A stretch of DNA of 64,000 bases from Salvia splendens. Its lineage: Eukaryota > Streptophyta > Magnoliopsida > Lamiales > Lamiaceae. This document shows, piece by piece, positions 47,703-60,389 of the stretch. A program made the position numbers and the translations under genes. The DNA lies in assembly GCF_004379255.2 (NCBI RefSeq), contig NC_056036.1, positions 806,001-870,000 of the forward strand. Direction: 5' to 3'. How positions within the stretch are numbered: the stretch's first letter is position 1; each line of letters starts with the position of its first letter. Under the pieces are notes generated by a model. The model did not search any database. It was not told the DNA's origin and saw only the letters and a list, made by a program, of their open reading frames with translations.

Positions 47703-49461
47703 GTGCACGAGTTCGAGAGCTGTTGCGATATGAAATGATGTTGAAATGAAATGCAAATGAAAATGGCAACAATTAGACTATAAATTATGGAAATATATTT
47801 AATTTTTTCAAAACAATATTACATTAATTATAGACACTATGACAAATTTATTGCTAATATTATATACACTAATACACATAATATTTTTATATATATTCAC
47901 ATCATCTTTAAATAAATAATACTCCATCCGTCTCATTCAAGATGACCACCTTTCCTTTTTTGTTTGTCCCAATCAAGATGGTCACTTTCCAATTTTGGAA
48001 ATAACCTCATCCCTCCTTATTAAAATATTCAATTACATTTTTCTTCTCTATTTTATTTCATCTAACAACACTTCCTAAAATCTCGTGTCACTCAAGAATG
48101 TGGTCATCTTGAGTGGGACGGAGGGAGTAGTATAAATCTAATCATTTATGGGAGTCATTTCAAATTTGATAGGATTTCTTTTCTATTTTTCTTGATTACT
48201 ATAATTAATTTTATTAATTGTGGAAATTATAAATTGAATATATAAACGATTATATATTATATTAAAATATAATTGTAATAATAATAATAATAATAATAAT
48301 TTGAAAGTTAGTATTTTTTTATTTATGTAGATTATTAGTATATATCAAGAAAAAAGATAAGCAATTCAATCAAATTTTAAATGTCTAGCGTAATATGATT
48401 ATTTTTTCTACTATTCATTTGAAGATTATGAGTATGTATATTTATATAAATATTATATTATTTATATGATATGATTACCAATAAATTTGGCATAATTTTC
48501 ATAATTTAATGTAATAGTACTTCTTTTTTGGAAAAAAAATAGAATTATATTCTTTATTTTGTGTTTGCTCCTATTTATTTTCTACTACTAGTATATAGCA
48601 GAAAATTTTACAACAAACAAAAAATGTGTTGTTTTGAATAGTAAGATTCAATTTAAGGACGTGTTCCTTCTCTTTTGTGTGGAAAGCGTTTATATTAAAA
48701 TATCATTAAATCTCTCAATTACTCTAGCCCCTACTTGAAAATTTGAAATAGTTAGATTTATTGCACCGCCCAAATTAAATCAACATTCCATTTTTGAAAT
48801 TACTCTTCGTTTGAATTTTGAATGTCGTCCATGAATGTCATGACCCGAAATTATGATTAAACTTAAAATTTAGATAGTTATAATTAATTTTAAAATTTTA
48901 ACCAGCTTTAAAGTAAATAAAGTGATATTTCTATTTTAGAAAATAATAAAAAAAATCTTTAAACTGTTCGGTTTTATGGAACTGAGCTTGCGGAAGGAGC
49001 TTTCAATTCTAAATGACTAAATCCAATGCATAAAAAAAATTGGAATTGAAATTGAATTGCAATTTCAGATTTGAATTTCATATCAAAAGTAGATAAATTT
49101 TAGAATTCTAAATAATAATAAAATTGGCACTTCACACACTCAAACACACACTGCACAAACCACACACTACATATGCAATGAACACATCGCAGATATAGTA
49201 AATTAAGTTAAAAATAAGAAAAGGGACTTTGTGAACTTGCAAAATCGTTTTGATTAACATCAATAAAAAGATAAAAAAAGGCTTCTCTAATTTTACAACA
49301 TACAGACAACGGTATGCGTATATCGTTTCTTTGCTTTGAAAAAAAAAATTAAATTCCAAAACTCAAACAAATCCTTCTTCTCACTGGACATACAGTTGGA
49401 AAAAAATATGTAGTTTGTATCTTAAACAGTTGTAAGCTATAACATTAATGGGATGATGCCA
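47703..49461. other. Intergenic DNA between actin and MINDY gene
   Basis: AT-rich, containing the Stowaway-like MITE at 47922-48127 and an (AAT)n microsatellite at about 48273-48300. At 48965-49145 lies a sequence related to 51605-51760 (both contain TATCAAAAGTAGATAA and a CACACAC-rich end), a dispersed repeat of unknown type. No gene was seen. Confidence 0.45.
47922..48127. mobile_element. Stowaway-like MITE
   Basis: Left end CTCCATCCGTCTCATTCAAG; right end CTTGAGTGGGACGGAGGGAG as its inverted partner; TA on both sides. The inner arms also pair (GATGACCACC / GTGGTCATC). About 206 bp, non-coding. Confidence 0.85.
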
Positions 49462-52400
49462 TCAGACGATGCTTGGTGTGTCACCTTCCCAATTGCAGAC
49501 GGAACGAGGCCAACGCGTTCTGATGCAATCGACCAGGGGCGCGTGCTGACCCGGTGCAGGTTTAGATACTTCACCCGAGTCACCGGAATCTCTAGTGTCT
49601 GGGCCGGCCATGAATTCCTCGGGTGTCCATCTCGGGGGAACTGACACCCTCAGTTTCGTTATCCTAGGTCTCTGGATCGGGCTCTCGTTTCCCAATGCTT
49701 GGCTGCCATTCACAACCGATTTCGCGATCCCATTAAAATGGTAGAGATCGAAGACCTTCCTTCCCATGTGCCCGGTCGAATCCTTCATGCCTCCGAGGCT
49801 CTTGTCTAAGTCGAGGAGAGCCTGCCAAAACTCACTCCACACGATGAACCCCGTGCTGCAGAGATGCTCGATCTTGTCGGCTGGGAGGTTGATGTTCGTC
49901 TCCCTGATGACGTGATGGAAGCCTTCGACTCCAATGAAGCCACCGCCCCCGCTCTGATCTTGGGCATCGAACGCTCTCCGGATCTGTGATTCCCTGTATT
50001 CGAACTCGTTCTCGTCTTGGACTTTGGTGTCGAGAGCGAACAGGACTGTGTAGTGAGATTCGCTTCCGACCACCCAAATAGGCCACCTTGGACATTTCAG
50101 ATACTGGCCGACCTTGCAATAGTTGAGCGACTCGAGGAGAGTGAGGAATCCGACTTCTACTGGCGTCGAGAGGCCCTTCACGAACATGCCGCCGCCCAAA
50201 TCTATCTTCCCATCAAACACATTTGGAACTGCACTCCCGGAAAGCAAGAGGTTCACAATTTCCTATTTTGGCAGAAAGTCAAAACGCGAGAAGGTTAAAG
50301 ACGAAGAAAAATCATAACATCGAGCATAGATGACAGCCTCGTTGTATAATAGTACCTGTGATGCATGTCCGAACGGAGCAGTGACTAATGGTAGAGTAGG
50401 ATCGTCCCTGTCCTCTTGCGCATTATCCTGATAACGAATCAGGAATCACAATAAATCAAAAGGGATGAGCAAAATAATTTTAACTGAACTGCACACACAC
50501 TGCGCACACACATGTATTGAAGCCTTCCATTTCGTCCACTAACTAAATCGAGGAGCACATATATTTATCGAAGAATGAATGAATGAGATGAGAGTGTCTT
50601 GGCCGATATAAGTGAGAAACCTGATATAGGAGAAGGCAACGTACCAGTCCTCGAGACAACAAAGCCGATATGAGAAAAAGCAACGCTCCCATACGGCTTC
50701 GAAATACAGGAAGCATGGCTTCCAGCCTCTTAATTGCAGTCGGCCATGAAGTGCAGGTATGCACTGTTAAAACCTTCTGCAAGTCAGCCCCAGATTCAAC
50801 TGAAAGGCCTCCAAATACCTCAGCAATGACCTGCATAAAAAGCTATTATTAATCACAAGATCAACTTCATATGTGATAAGAGTACTGCATAAATTTGCAC
50901 AAGAAGCATAAATGAAAACAATGAAGGTTGGTTCCAGCAGGAAAAAGGAACCCGAATAAATGTGACATAAAGTTTGTTGAAGATGATAAAAACGCACCTC
51001 ATCCTCCGAGCGATTAGCAGACTTGATAGAATCAGAGCCGGCAGTGTTCAGAGACGCTATTACAGCTCTTTCACCACGTCCGCAGAGAAAGAGAATCTCG
51101 CACATACTCCTTACCAAGGCTCTGTTTGAAGGTAAAATACTTACTTAAAAGTAACAGTAGCCAAAACACTTACGAGAGAGTTGAAGTGAACAAGGGAAGG
51201 AAAATATTTAAGCATTATTTCAAGTAGAATAATAGATCCGAATAAACCGTGTCAGTTTCACAAAACAAAACTTTTCAATAGATGAGATAATCACTTTTCC
51301 AGATACAGTTTCCAATTCAAGCAATCTTTCAAAGCCCAATTTCTTAGGTACACTTCGTCCAGAGCCTTTGTCCTAGCGGCAATGAGCTTACATTATTGCA
51401 TGAGGTGCCGAGTTCGAGCCCTCTTGACATCAGTTGTAATTTCCCCCTATCTATAGTATAGGAGTTTATTTGTAATTTCCTCCCTTATATAGGAGTTAAT
51501 TTTAAAAAAATAATTCTTAGGTACACTTCTCAACAATTGTTAGTTTTGGCATCGGCCAAGATGTGTGTCTCCAAAGAATGAGAAAGACGTCAAGATCTAA
51601 AACACTCGGGCTCTGTTTGGTATCATGGAATTGGGCCTGCGGAATTGAAATTGGAGCCTTCAATTCAAAATCCAATGTTTGGTCCACAATTTGAATTCTA
51701 TATCAAAAGTAGATAATTGGAATTCAAATAGTTATAAAATTGGGCACCTTTCAACGTGGGACAAAGATATGTTCTATGAGCTAAAGAGAATGGGGTAAGG
51801 CGCCCCTGCAATCAAACTAAAGCGCTAACACCCGGTTGGGGCCACACACGAAACAGTGACACAAACACAGCACTCACACGGCACACACACAGCACACACT
51901 ACACACACACGGACATGGTTATGGTGCGATGAAAATGGACAAATGACAAGTCTTGCTTGAAGTTATGGAAGCATATATACATTAGTTTCTGCGCAAAACA
52001 TCCCATTATCACTAATAACGGAGAGAACAGTTCAACCATATATCACCAGATATGGGTCTTTACTGTCATATCCTTTTTCCCAACTACTCCCTCCGTCCCA
52101 CAAGAATCTGCACTCTTTCCTTTTTAGTTCGTCCCACAAGAATATGCACTTTCTAATTTTGAAAAGTCTTTTCTCAATGAGGTGAGACTTATTCTCCACT
52201 AACAATGCTTTAATTACTTTTTCTCTCTACCTCTCTCTTACTTTACCAATTTTACATTAAAACCCGTGCCGAACCCAAAGTGCATATTCTTTGGGGACGG
52301 AGAGAGTATTATGCTAGACAACGGGAATATATTTAACTGCATATCACAATTATCTTAATGTAATGGCACACAAATTGATACAATAGGAAGAGGGAACAGA

Positions 52401-55400
52401 AAGACTGGGATAATTCAAGCGAATTCCGGCCTAAAATGCCTTGTACAGTAAATCATAAGAACAAGCAGCAAGTAAGTCTCTGAAGGAGAAGGGATAAAAG
52501 TTTCTTGACCTGGATTTTTTCTCTTCCGAAAGTGATGAGAAAATATCTGCAGCAACAAATTCATTTATGGGCAGTTTTCTCATAGACAAATTTGACATAT
52601 GCTGTGCAGCATTAACAGTATCTTCTGGAGAAAACAGGAGATACTTAAGTACAAATGCCTGCATAGCAATAGAAACTGCTGTTAGGGGACATTTTGGATC
52701 TGAAATAAAAAGTCACACTAAACGGAAAAAAGGATATAAGAAACCAGATTGACAGATCCATATTCTCAACGAAACCTAAAGCTTCAAGTATGAAAAGGAC
52801 TTCATCTGGGAAGTGTTTAATAATCTATATCCCTCAGATTTTAAACGCACAACAATCCACAAAAAGGGAATATATACTTTTTTCCCAAAAATCCCCAAAC
52901 TTATAAAGGAAAAATTTCTTAAAAAGGTTCCCTAGTAGAGACTAAATATCAATCATCCATTCATCTCCTTATTAGTACTCCCTCCGTTCCTTCATAGTTG
53001 AGTCATTTTTCTATTTCGGGAAGTTCCTTCATAGTTGAGTCATTTCTATATATTGTACTCCCTCCGTCCCACTAGAGATGACCCACTTTCCTTTTTGGTT
53101 TGTCCCATCCAAGATGACCCATTACTATAAATGAAAATACATTTATCTCTACTTTATTCTCTCTACCTTTTCCTCTCTCTTACTTTTTTATCTATTTATT
53201 TAACACACCCAACATTCCTTTCTAAAACTCCGTGCCGAAAAGTTTCGCCTCAACTACGAAGAAACGGAGGGAGTAGTTTCCAGATAAAGGGCTTAAGAAG
53301 CTTAGGTGAGTCAACCTCAAGTTATCAGTATTATATGCGCCGATAACTCTCAACTCATAACTTCCATCTTTACCAGAAGAATTATCATGGATGAAAGAAT
53401 ATATCATATTCCAAACCAGATTTTTTTTGAAGGAAAACATAAAATAAAAAGTGCTAACCAGAAAAAAATGATCATATCAAAGTTATGATAAGGCCATGAA
53501 AGGTAACACTTAAATTTATGTTAACTAGGAAGGTAAAATGAGATATAAAAGTTGTTACTTGTATTGCCGCTAACACGCCACAGGGCCCACCCTCATGCTG
53601 TACAAGCCCCATAGATGTCTCCGGATCATCACTGAACCTGCAAGGGAAGTCAGTTTTAAGGAGCTACAGAAGACACACACTATGTACTGCTTAACAGACG
53701 TGAAATAATTCAAATGCAACCACCATAACATTGATTCTAAAGATAATTAGGAGCCTTTGAAGACAAAGCAACAGACTTCAGCACATTCGAGTTTCAATAA
53801 GAACTCGTCATTAAAAAAACAGATACACTCGAAACAACTTTCAGGAGATGGATTTTGAATTGGCACGTATAAAAGTGAAGTATACAAGATCATGCCTGCT
53901 GATAAAATCAAACGGTTCTAGATGCTATTAAACAACTAAAGATCATGGTCAGTTCAATATATAATCTCGTATATTAACAGGTTAACAAATAATATGTGAG
54001 ATTCATGAACTGACAGGGGGCATACCATATAGAGGTAATTAATAAAGGATCAAAAGGTTGGACTATAGACAATTAGTGCAACATGTATGACTTGACATAG
54101 GAGGTTTAAAAAAAGTTAAACTGTATCTCTCGACTTGTGCTATATATGGGTAATGGGGGGAAAAGAACATTATTGACGAAAGGACAAGGGGGGAAATGAT
54201 ATTATTGACGAAACGAAAAAAGCGGTGAAGAGTTAACGACAAGGGGGGAAATGACATTATTGACGAAACGACAAAAGCGGTGAAGAGTTGACAGACTAAA
54301 GGTCGGCGTCTATCTGGATGGTCCCTACCATGAGTAATTTTACCACCTACTCAGGTTAAATGAGGTCTTGAATATCATCAGCAGTGTTTCACAAATGCTT
54401 AATGCCCCGTCTTTGGCCTGGTCGACCTCATTCGCGTCAGGCAGGTCTGGCATCTTCTAAGTAGCCCATCATTTAATTTTTCTTTTTTAAAGTATGATAA
54501 ACACACTTGCTTTAGAGTATATTCTGAACTACTATCATTTATTGGATTTACATTTTCAGATACTCAGTGCTTTAATATGGCAAAAAGTAACTTCAAAAGC
54601 TTTGACTTAAATAGTGATTGTAACAATGTTGATAGGGAGCGAAAGGCGGAAGTAAAACAAGAACTGGAATTTAATATCAAAAGAAGAACAATCCTACGAA
54701 GAGGCCCAATACAATCCTCCGAGGAGGACTACGGTTGATACCGTCATAAAACACTTTATTTTCTGAAATATCTAGTTTTTCTAAAGAGGAACTATTTATA
54801 GGACTCCAACAAACTCTAATCTAGGACGGTGAATCAACATATAAATAAACAAGGAAACAAATCCTCAGCATTTAAGTGATATTTGAACAATCTCCGTAAT
54901 AATGAAAATAATCTCAAGAGATGATGGAGATCATTAGCTTGATCTCTATCAAATGTTGAAGATGATAATGGTATGATGGAATAAAATATGCGATGCCAAC
55001 TAGACCTAAACCAAATGCTGGAATATTAAGCACTAGCTCCGCGATTTAAATTTATCTGAGAAAAATCCCTGAACTTAATTGAAGAATAGAAACATCTCTC
55101 TTGTTATTAAGTGAATGACAATTTGCAGACCATGAAGGAAAAACTGCATAGCAAAGAATATCCTACAAATATTAAATGAGTTAGTTTATGAGTTATACAT
55201 TATTAAATATTGGATGCTTTCACGCCTTAAAGTTATGACACGAAATTGTAAGGTCTGCGTGGAGCACAACAACGTGCAACGTGCTTCATAAATACATTTA
55301 CATAATCCCAGAACTTAATTGATGAAAAGAAACATCTCTCTTGTTCTTAAGTCTAGCATGAAGGAAAAACTGCATGGCAAATCCTTACAAATATTAAATG

Positions 55401-56387
55401 CGTTAGTTTATGAGTCATACATCATTAAATATTAGGTACTTTCATGCCTTTAAAGTTAATACACGAAATTATAAGGTCTCCATGGAGCACAATAACACGT
55501 AACGTGCTTCATAAATACGCTTACACTAATTGCAATAACCATTGGTAAATGAATACAGTTGATATATCTCTATTAAACTCCCATTTTATTAAAGCCATAC
55601 TTCCAAATAAACTAGACCAACTCCGTTTACCTTTGTTCTCACTGACCTAATACCATATTTGATGTTCCTTTTCAATAAATTCTAATAAGATCTTCTACAG
55701 TTCTATATCAACAATCACTATACAATGATCATAGCATATCACCATTTTTGGTGGTGAAACAAGTTCAATCATTCTCTCCCCTTTCAAAATTCTAATCGAT
55801 TTAAACATTCACTCCACATAAGCAGATTGAAATTGATCATAACATGAACTCTGCCACCAGCATTTTAACAACATAAACTACCTGATACCCTGATTGGTCC
55901 ACTGCGTAAGCACGTCTTTCGAAACTCCATTGCCAAATATCATGAAGAAGAGCTCGTCAGCTTCCAACACCGATAACGAGATGTCGGAAATTCCACTTGT
56001 ACTCTGCATTCCCTCCATACCAACGACACCTTTACCTCTACTACTAGCACCCTCTAACTCCTGAAACTTCACATCTCCTACACTCTCTACATTCTCCACC
56101 GCCGTCGCCATCGCAGCAACACTCTGCCCCTCCGCTAACCGTTGCTGTTCAACTTCCCCACCCTTCCCACTCCCTACTACACTACTCCCCGCAGCTGAGG
56201 CAGTACCCCTGGACGCCGCCATCCGCTTCTCCGCAGCAGCCGCCCTCAATTCCCGCTGCATACGCCGCTGGGAATCCTCCCCACCGGAACTGTCCCTGGG
56301 CTTGCTCCTCTTCGGCTCCGGCGATTCGTGCGGCTGTGAGTCATTTCTCAATGCCATCTTCATCTCCACGTCTTCTTGATCTACCAT
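49462..56387 (-). CDS. MINDY-3/FAM188-type deubiquitinase
   Basis: Seven exons: 55882-56387, 53559-53637, 52510-52658, 50998-51121, 50645-50830, 50356-50427 and 49462-50262. They join in frame to 638 residues. Residues 1-168 are a low-complexity, Ala/Ser/Glu-rich N-terminus ending in VLEADELFFMIFGNGVSKDV. The catalytic block is HEGGPCGVLAAIQAFVLKYL, with the presumed nucleophile at Cys188. The presumed catalytic His is about residue 442 (GSESHYTVLFALDTKV). A degenerate EF-hand-like stretch follows (RRAFDAQDQSGGGGFIGVEG), matching the CARP/EF-hand part of MINDY-3. MINDY enzymes trim K48-linked polyubiquitin; the plant proteins are usually annotated only as calcium-binding or DUF4205. The C-terminus (from TPEEFMAGPD) is Pro/Ser-rich and probably disordered. 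All junctions fit GT-AG. The start is the first ATG of the exon 1 frame. Introns host several transposons. Confidence 0.92.
51341..51529. mobile_element. tRNA-derived SINE with 16-bp target duplication
   Basis: The element 51357-51513 (157 bp) is bounded by perfect copies of TTCTTAGGTACACTTC (51341-51356; 51514-51529). An A-box-like TAGCGGCAATGAGC (51374-51387) and a B-box GAGTTCGAGCC (51410-51420) have pol III promoter spacing. The tail is T/A-rich. It lies in the third intron of the MINDY gene. Confidence 0.88.
52087..52306. mobile_element. Stowaway-like MITE in a MINDY intron
   Basis: Left end CTCCCTCCGTCCCACAAGAA; right end ATTCTTTGGGGACGGAGAGAG; TA on both sides. About 220 bp, non-coding. 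Confidence 0.85.
52978..53273. mobile_element. Chimeric or nested Stowaway-like MITE
   Basis: The outer ends pair: CTCCCTCCGTTCCTTCATAG at the left and the complement of CAACTACGAAGAAACGGAGG at the right, with TA flanks. Inside the left arm TCCTTCATAGTTGAGTCATT is duplicated. At about 53060 the left end of a different Stowaway family begins (CTCCCTCCGTCCCACTAGAG) with no matching right end. One MITE inserted into another and then lost part of itself, or the two recombined. Confidence 0.7.
54154..54292. repeat. ~60-bp tandem repeat in MINDY intron 1
   Basis: About two and a half copies of a unit containing GACAAGGGGGGAAATGA, ATTATTGACGAAACGA and AAAGCGGTGAAGAGTT. Non-coding, intronic. Confidence 0.75.
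55066..55527. repeat. ~225-bp tandem duplication in MINDY intron 1
   Basis: Copies at about 55066-55291 and 55304-55527 share, in order, AACTTAATTGA, GAAACATCTCTCTTGTT, CATGAAGGAAAAACTGCAT, ACAAATATTAAATG, GTTAGTTTATGAGT and ACGTGCTTCATAAATAC. They have diverged by scattered substitutions and small indels, so the duplication is old. Confidence 0.85.
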
Positions 56388-57090
56388 CGACGGAGATCAA
56401 CCCGCAATTCAATCTCCAATCCGGAAATCAAAGCTGCAATTCGGTGAAATGAGCCAAGCTCGCAGCTTTATTCCAACAATTGGGGTTTTTGATAAACAAG
56501 ACCTTCGAATTCGAGTCTTCTAACAAGCTACGCCTGCCTTTCAATGCCAATTCAGCATTTAATTTTCGGAATCGAGAAGATGATTAGGAAATAATTTGTG
56601 AAAGCTAAAATAGGGTTCCTAAAATCGAAATGAAAAGGGAAACATTTTCAGGTAGTTGGGAATAGCATTGTACGTCGTCGTTCTGTGGGAAACACGTTGA
56701 AATTGACGGTTTCACCCTTGTACAGATACGCGAGTTGCGGTTACATATCAGGGCTAGGATGGGAATGTAATGGGCAGTTAATGTTGATATGTCGTGATAT
56801 ACTTGGCTTATTTGGTATGCAAGTCCTAAAAAGAGAAGTCAAAATTTTTCAATTTTTTTTTATTAGAGCAAAGTTATATTAAGTGATATGAGTGGTAATA
56901 CATTTTTTTTATTAGAGGCAAGTTATATTAAATGATACAACACTTTTTTTTATTAGAGGCAAGTTATATTAAATGATATGAGTGGTAATACATTTTATTT
57001 TTATTCGAGGCAAGTTATATTAAATGACATGAATGGTAATACATTCATTGTTTATTAGAGGCAAGTTTTATTGGATCATATGAGTGGGAA
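56388..57090. repeat. MINDY promoter region, then a ~60-bp tandem repeat
   Basis: 56388-56660 is the leader and promoter of minus-strand MINDY. From about 56862 to 57090 four to five diverged copies of a ~60-bp unit occur, each with TTATTAGAGGCAAGTTATAT, TAAATGATATGAGTGG and TAATACATT. Copy number on the right is uncertain because the last copy is degraded. Confidence 0.65.
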
Positions 57091-57329
57091 TACATGGTTG
57101 TGTTGGATCACGTTTTTGAATTTCAAGATGCAAATACTAATTTAATGGAGTACTATTAAACTAGGTTAATAGGATCAAGCATAACATATATGCTTATTAT
57201 AATTTCTAATCAAATTTTGGGTTTCAACTACAAAGTTTATGGCAAATTTTAATTATTACCAAAATTTCTCCAAATTCACACAAAGAAGGGGAATACTCCT
57301 TCAAGTTGAAAATTTTATTTTATTTTATT
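57091..57329. repeat. Left part of dehydrin duplication block A
   Basis: GGTTGTGTTGGATCACGTTT, AATCAAATTTTGGGTTTCAA and CAAATTTTAATTATTACCAA occur here and again at 62211-62390 in the same order. Block A is interrupted after 57329 by the Mutator-like element and resumes at 59083. Confidence 0.8.
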
Positions 57330-59091
57330 GAGTGAACTACATAAAATGACCATGACATTTTCATTTGTTTCACTTCACACCCCTGACTTTTAAAAATATC
57401 GCCACAAGTCTCTGGCCTTTAACATAATCACGTATCAGGTTTTTTCGGACTAAAAGACCCTTCAGCCCTAAAAGGGCATTATGGTCATACCACATTGATT
57501 CTGCAGTGGCGATTTGATGGCTGTGCGTCAGCCGTCAGTCATGATGACTGTGCGTCAGCGGCTACCACCTATACTAGACTCCATCTGTGATTTAACAAAT
57601 ACATTTCAAAATTTTCACTTTGCAGCCGTGTCCCATATTCTTTTTTATATATAACATTGTATTTTAATTAATTAAAATAAATATGGTTTATAATTAAAAC
57701 AACATACTCCTAGAAAATATGGTCAATGCATATAAGAATCATCCAATGTAGTTTTTGAAGTATGGGGTAGTTTTAATATCACCAATTAATTTGGATATAT
57801 TCTTCAATATTTAAAAAAGGATATGGGTATGGTATTTATATTAATTAATATGGTATTTATAGTCCAGGTACGTAACAATCCATTTCTAGTGATTTTTAAT
57901 ATCGTTTGCCTTTTTTATTTTCTTTGTCCCATTTAATTAATAAAGTGCTTAGTCACCTATAATCAACGAGATAATATGGGATAAAAACTGTTTGAAAATA
58001 TAAACCGTAAATTTGTAATTTTGCAAAATTGAATGATAACAATAATAACAATGAAAAATTAATGGAATTATTTTATATTCAAAGTATTTAGGTGTGGCCG
58101 TGTGGATAAATTATCTGAGCATGATTTACTGTTGCCCGCAGCATTCCAATTCTCCCTAAAACTATTGGCCACATCACTTCCGAGGCCAAATACTATTTGC
58201 TATTTTCTCCCTAAATTTATTGATTTACTGTTTCCTGTTGAATTATGATACACTTATTGACTCATCACAAATTCTAACGTAAAATTAGTAAAATTGAAAA
58301 AAATAAGCAAGTAGTATATTTTAATTAATGAAAAAAAGAGAATTATTCTTTTTTAGGTGGAGCTGAAATTAAATTAAGCTTTGCAATTTGAATTATCAAT
58401 TGATGGATAGGCCGCCTATAGCTCGTGATGAATTAATACATATTTTAATGGTTAAATGTATTTTCTTCACTGTCTAAAAACGGTAGCTGTATAATTATTG
58501 GAAAAATAATAAAATGGAAATCGAGCTACTACTAATTTGATAAAATCTAAAATATAACAGAGATCATGTAGTTTTTATAGCTGTACTAAATTTCCTTATG
58601 GCAAACAATAATTTACTTTTGGGATTAAAATATGTGAAATAAGAATTCAAAAGTTTGGTGTTGTTTTTAAAATTCTAATCAAATTGAAGAAATGCCATGC
58701 GATATTTTCTCATCGGGTCCTTTTCCCATTGGAGTCCCGACATTTACTAAATCCCACCAAATAGCTAGGGTTTCTAATTAGGAGAACAAATTCCAACAAT
58801 ATTTAATAATGAATATCAATTATTAGATAACAGACTGCTGATTTGATAAAAGTGCAAAATAGGCCTACTAAATGTCTGCAAAAGTGCAGAGTAGGCTGGC
58901 AAGGGTTGGTAATTTGTCTAAAATGCCCTGCAAGGCATAAGGGTATTATAGTCCGAAAAATGGCTACAAATATACGATACGTGATTATGTTAAAGGCCAG
59001 AGACTTGTGGCGATATTTTTAAAAGTTAGGGGTGTGGAGTGAAACAAATGGAAACGTTAGGGACATTTTATGTAGTTCACTCTATTTTATT
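57321..59091. mobile_element. Non-autonomous Mutator-like element with 107-bp TIRs and 9-bp target duplication
   Basis: The element 57330-59082 (1,753 bp) is flanked by perfect 9-bp copies of TATTTTATT (57321-57329; 59083-59091). The terminal inverted repeats are about 107 bp (57330-57436 and 58976-59082), begin GAGTGAACTACATAAAATG, and share CCACAAGTCTCTGGCCTTTA and ACATAATCACGTATC. Long TIRs plus a 9-bp duplication are diagnostic of Mutator-like elements. No transposase ORF is present. The homologous block B (62390-62410) has an empty site, giving an independent view of the insertion. Confidence 0.92.
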
Positions 59092-60389
59092 AAATGTTAG
59101 CCCAATTTCCAGTTATTTATGTGAATTGTCCTGTAAAAGCTCTTATCATACATTAAAACATAAGTAATTGGTATAATTAAATTCGTATTTTTAAGTGTAA
59201 TTTGAAAATACTTAATAAATGAAACTTAATTGACTTTAATATTTGAATTAAATATATTCTTTTACTTAAAATTATAGATAGTGCAAGTAGTTTAGGACGG
59301 GCCCGAAAAAAGAAAAATGCAAGTAGTATGAGACGAACATAGTAGTAGCTTTTATCAAAACAATTTTTAGCGTAAGTCTATGCTCCAAATCAATCAGTCG
59401 TATCTTTTAATTGCATTTTGATATCTTTCATTATCATTGCGTAACTAACTACTTGTACTTACTATTTACTACATTCCAAGGCAGTTTGAATCATTTTTTT
59501 CATGTATTTTAGAAAAATGATGAGTATTAAATAGTTAAAGTGGAGAAAAAGTGAAATAAACTAGAGAAGACTTCTCTACTTTATTCTATTTTTTTAATGC
59601 GTAATTGGTAAATTAATAGAGAATGTTAAAAGTAGCTGAAAAGTAATTGAAATAGGGTAGGAGATAGTGGTCCATAAATAATGAAATGCTGCTGCCCACA
59701 TTTTATGTTATTCTACATCCTTCTTTTTCCGGTTTGTAATCCACTATTGACAAGTGGATTTCTTTTACTATTTTTCTTTTTTCAATTTCCATTTATATAG
59801 TCTCTTCTATGCTTTTATGGCTAATTAACTGATAGTACTATTATAAAGAGGTGATACTTACTTACATGATAATTGTAATAAGTTATTACTGACTGAATGG
59901 TGCTAGTCCTCCTAAACCCTAAATTAATTGATAGTATTATAAGAAGGTGATATTTATGTACAAAATATTTCATAGTGACACGTTTATGGAGTTGTTAAGT
60001 GGAATAAAATAAAGCATTAAAAGTTAGTTGAAAATTTTAATGAAGAAAAAAAGAAAGAGTTTATTAGAATATGGTCATTTTAACTGCAACAAACAACAAA
60101 AGGAAAATGTGATCCTCTTTAATGAAATAGGATTGGTAAATACTTAAAAACTATGGTCGACAAATCATACTATAAATTACTCTAGATTGCTATTGATTCG
60201 ACTTGATATCGTTATAATTTGTCAAACTCAAACTAGTTAGGATCCGGTCATATTAATATTGACAAGATATGATAAATATAAATAAGTCACCGACTTATTA
60301 GTGATGTCTACCTATAAATAACCGCCATCGTTTCAAAATTGAACACTCCCAACTTTCAAAATTTCAATCAAACAGATTTACAAACATTA
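59092..60389. promoter_or_regulatory. Upstream region of dehydrin copy A, with DRE core and TATA box
   Basis: Continuation of duplication block A; 59096-59460 matches 62410-62765. Near the gene, ACCGAC at 60289-60294 is a DRE/CRT core of the type bound by CBF/DREB factors, and CTATAAATAA at 60312-60321 is the probable TATA box, about 70 bp before the ATG. This fits the cold and drought control usual for dehydrins. Confidence 0.6.
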
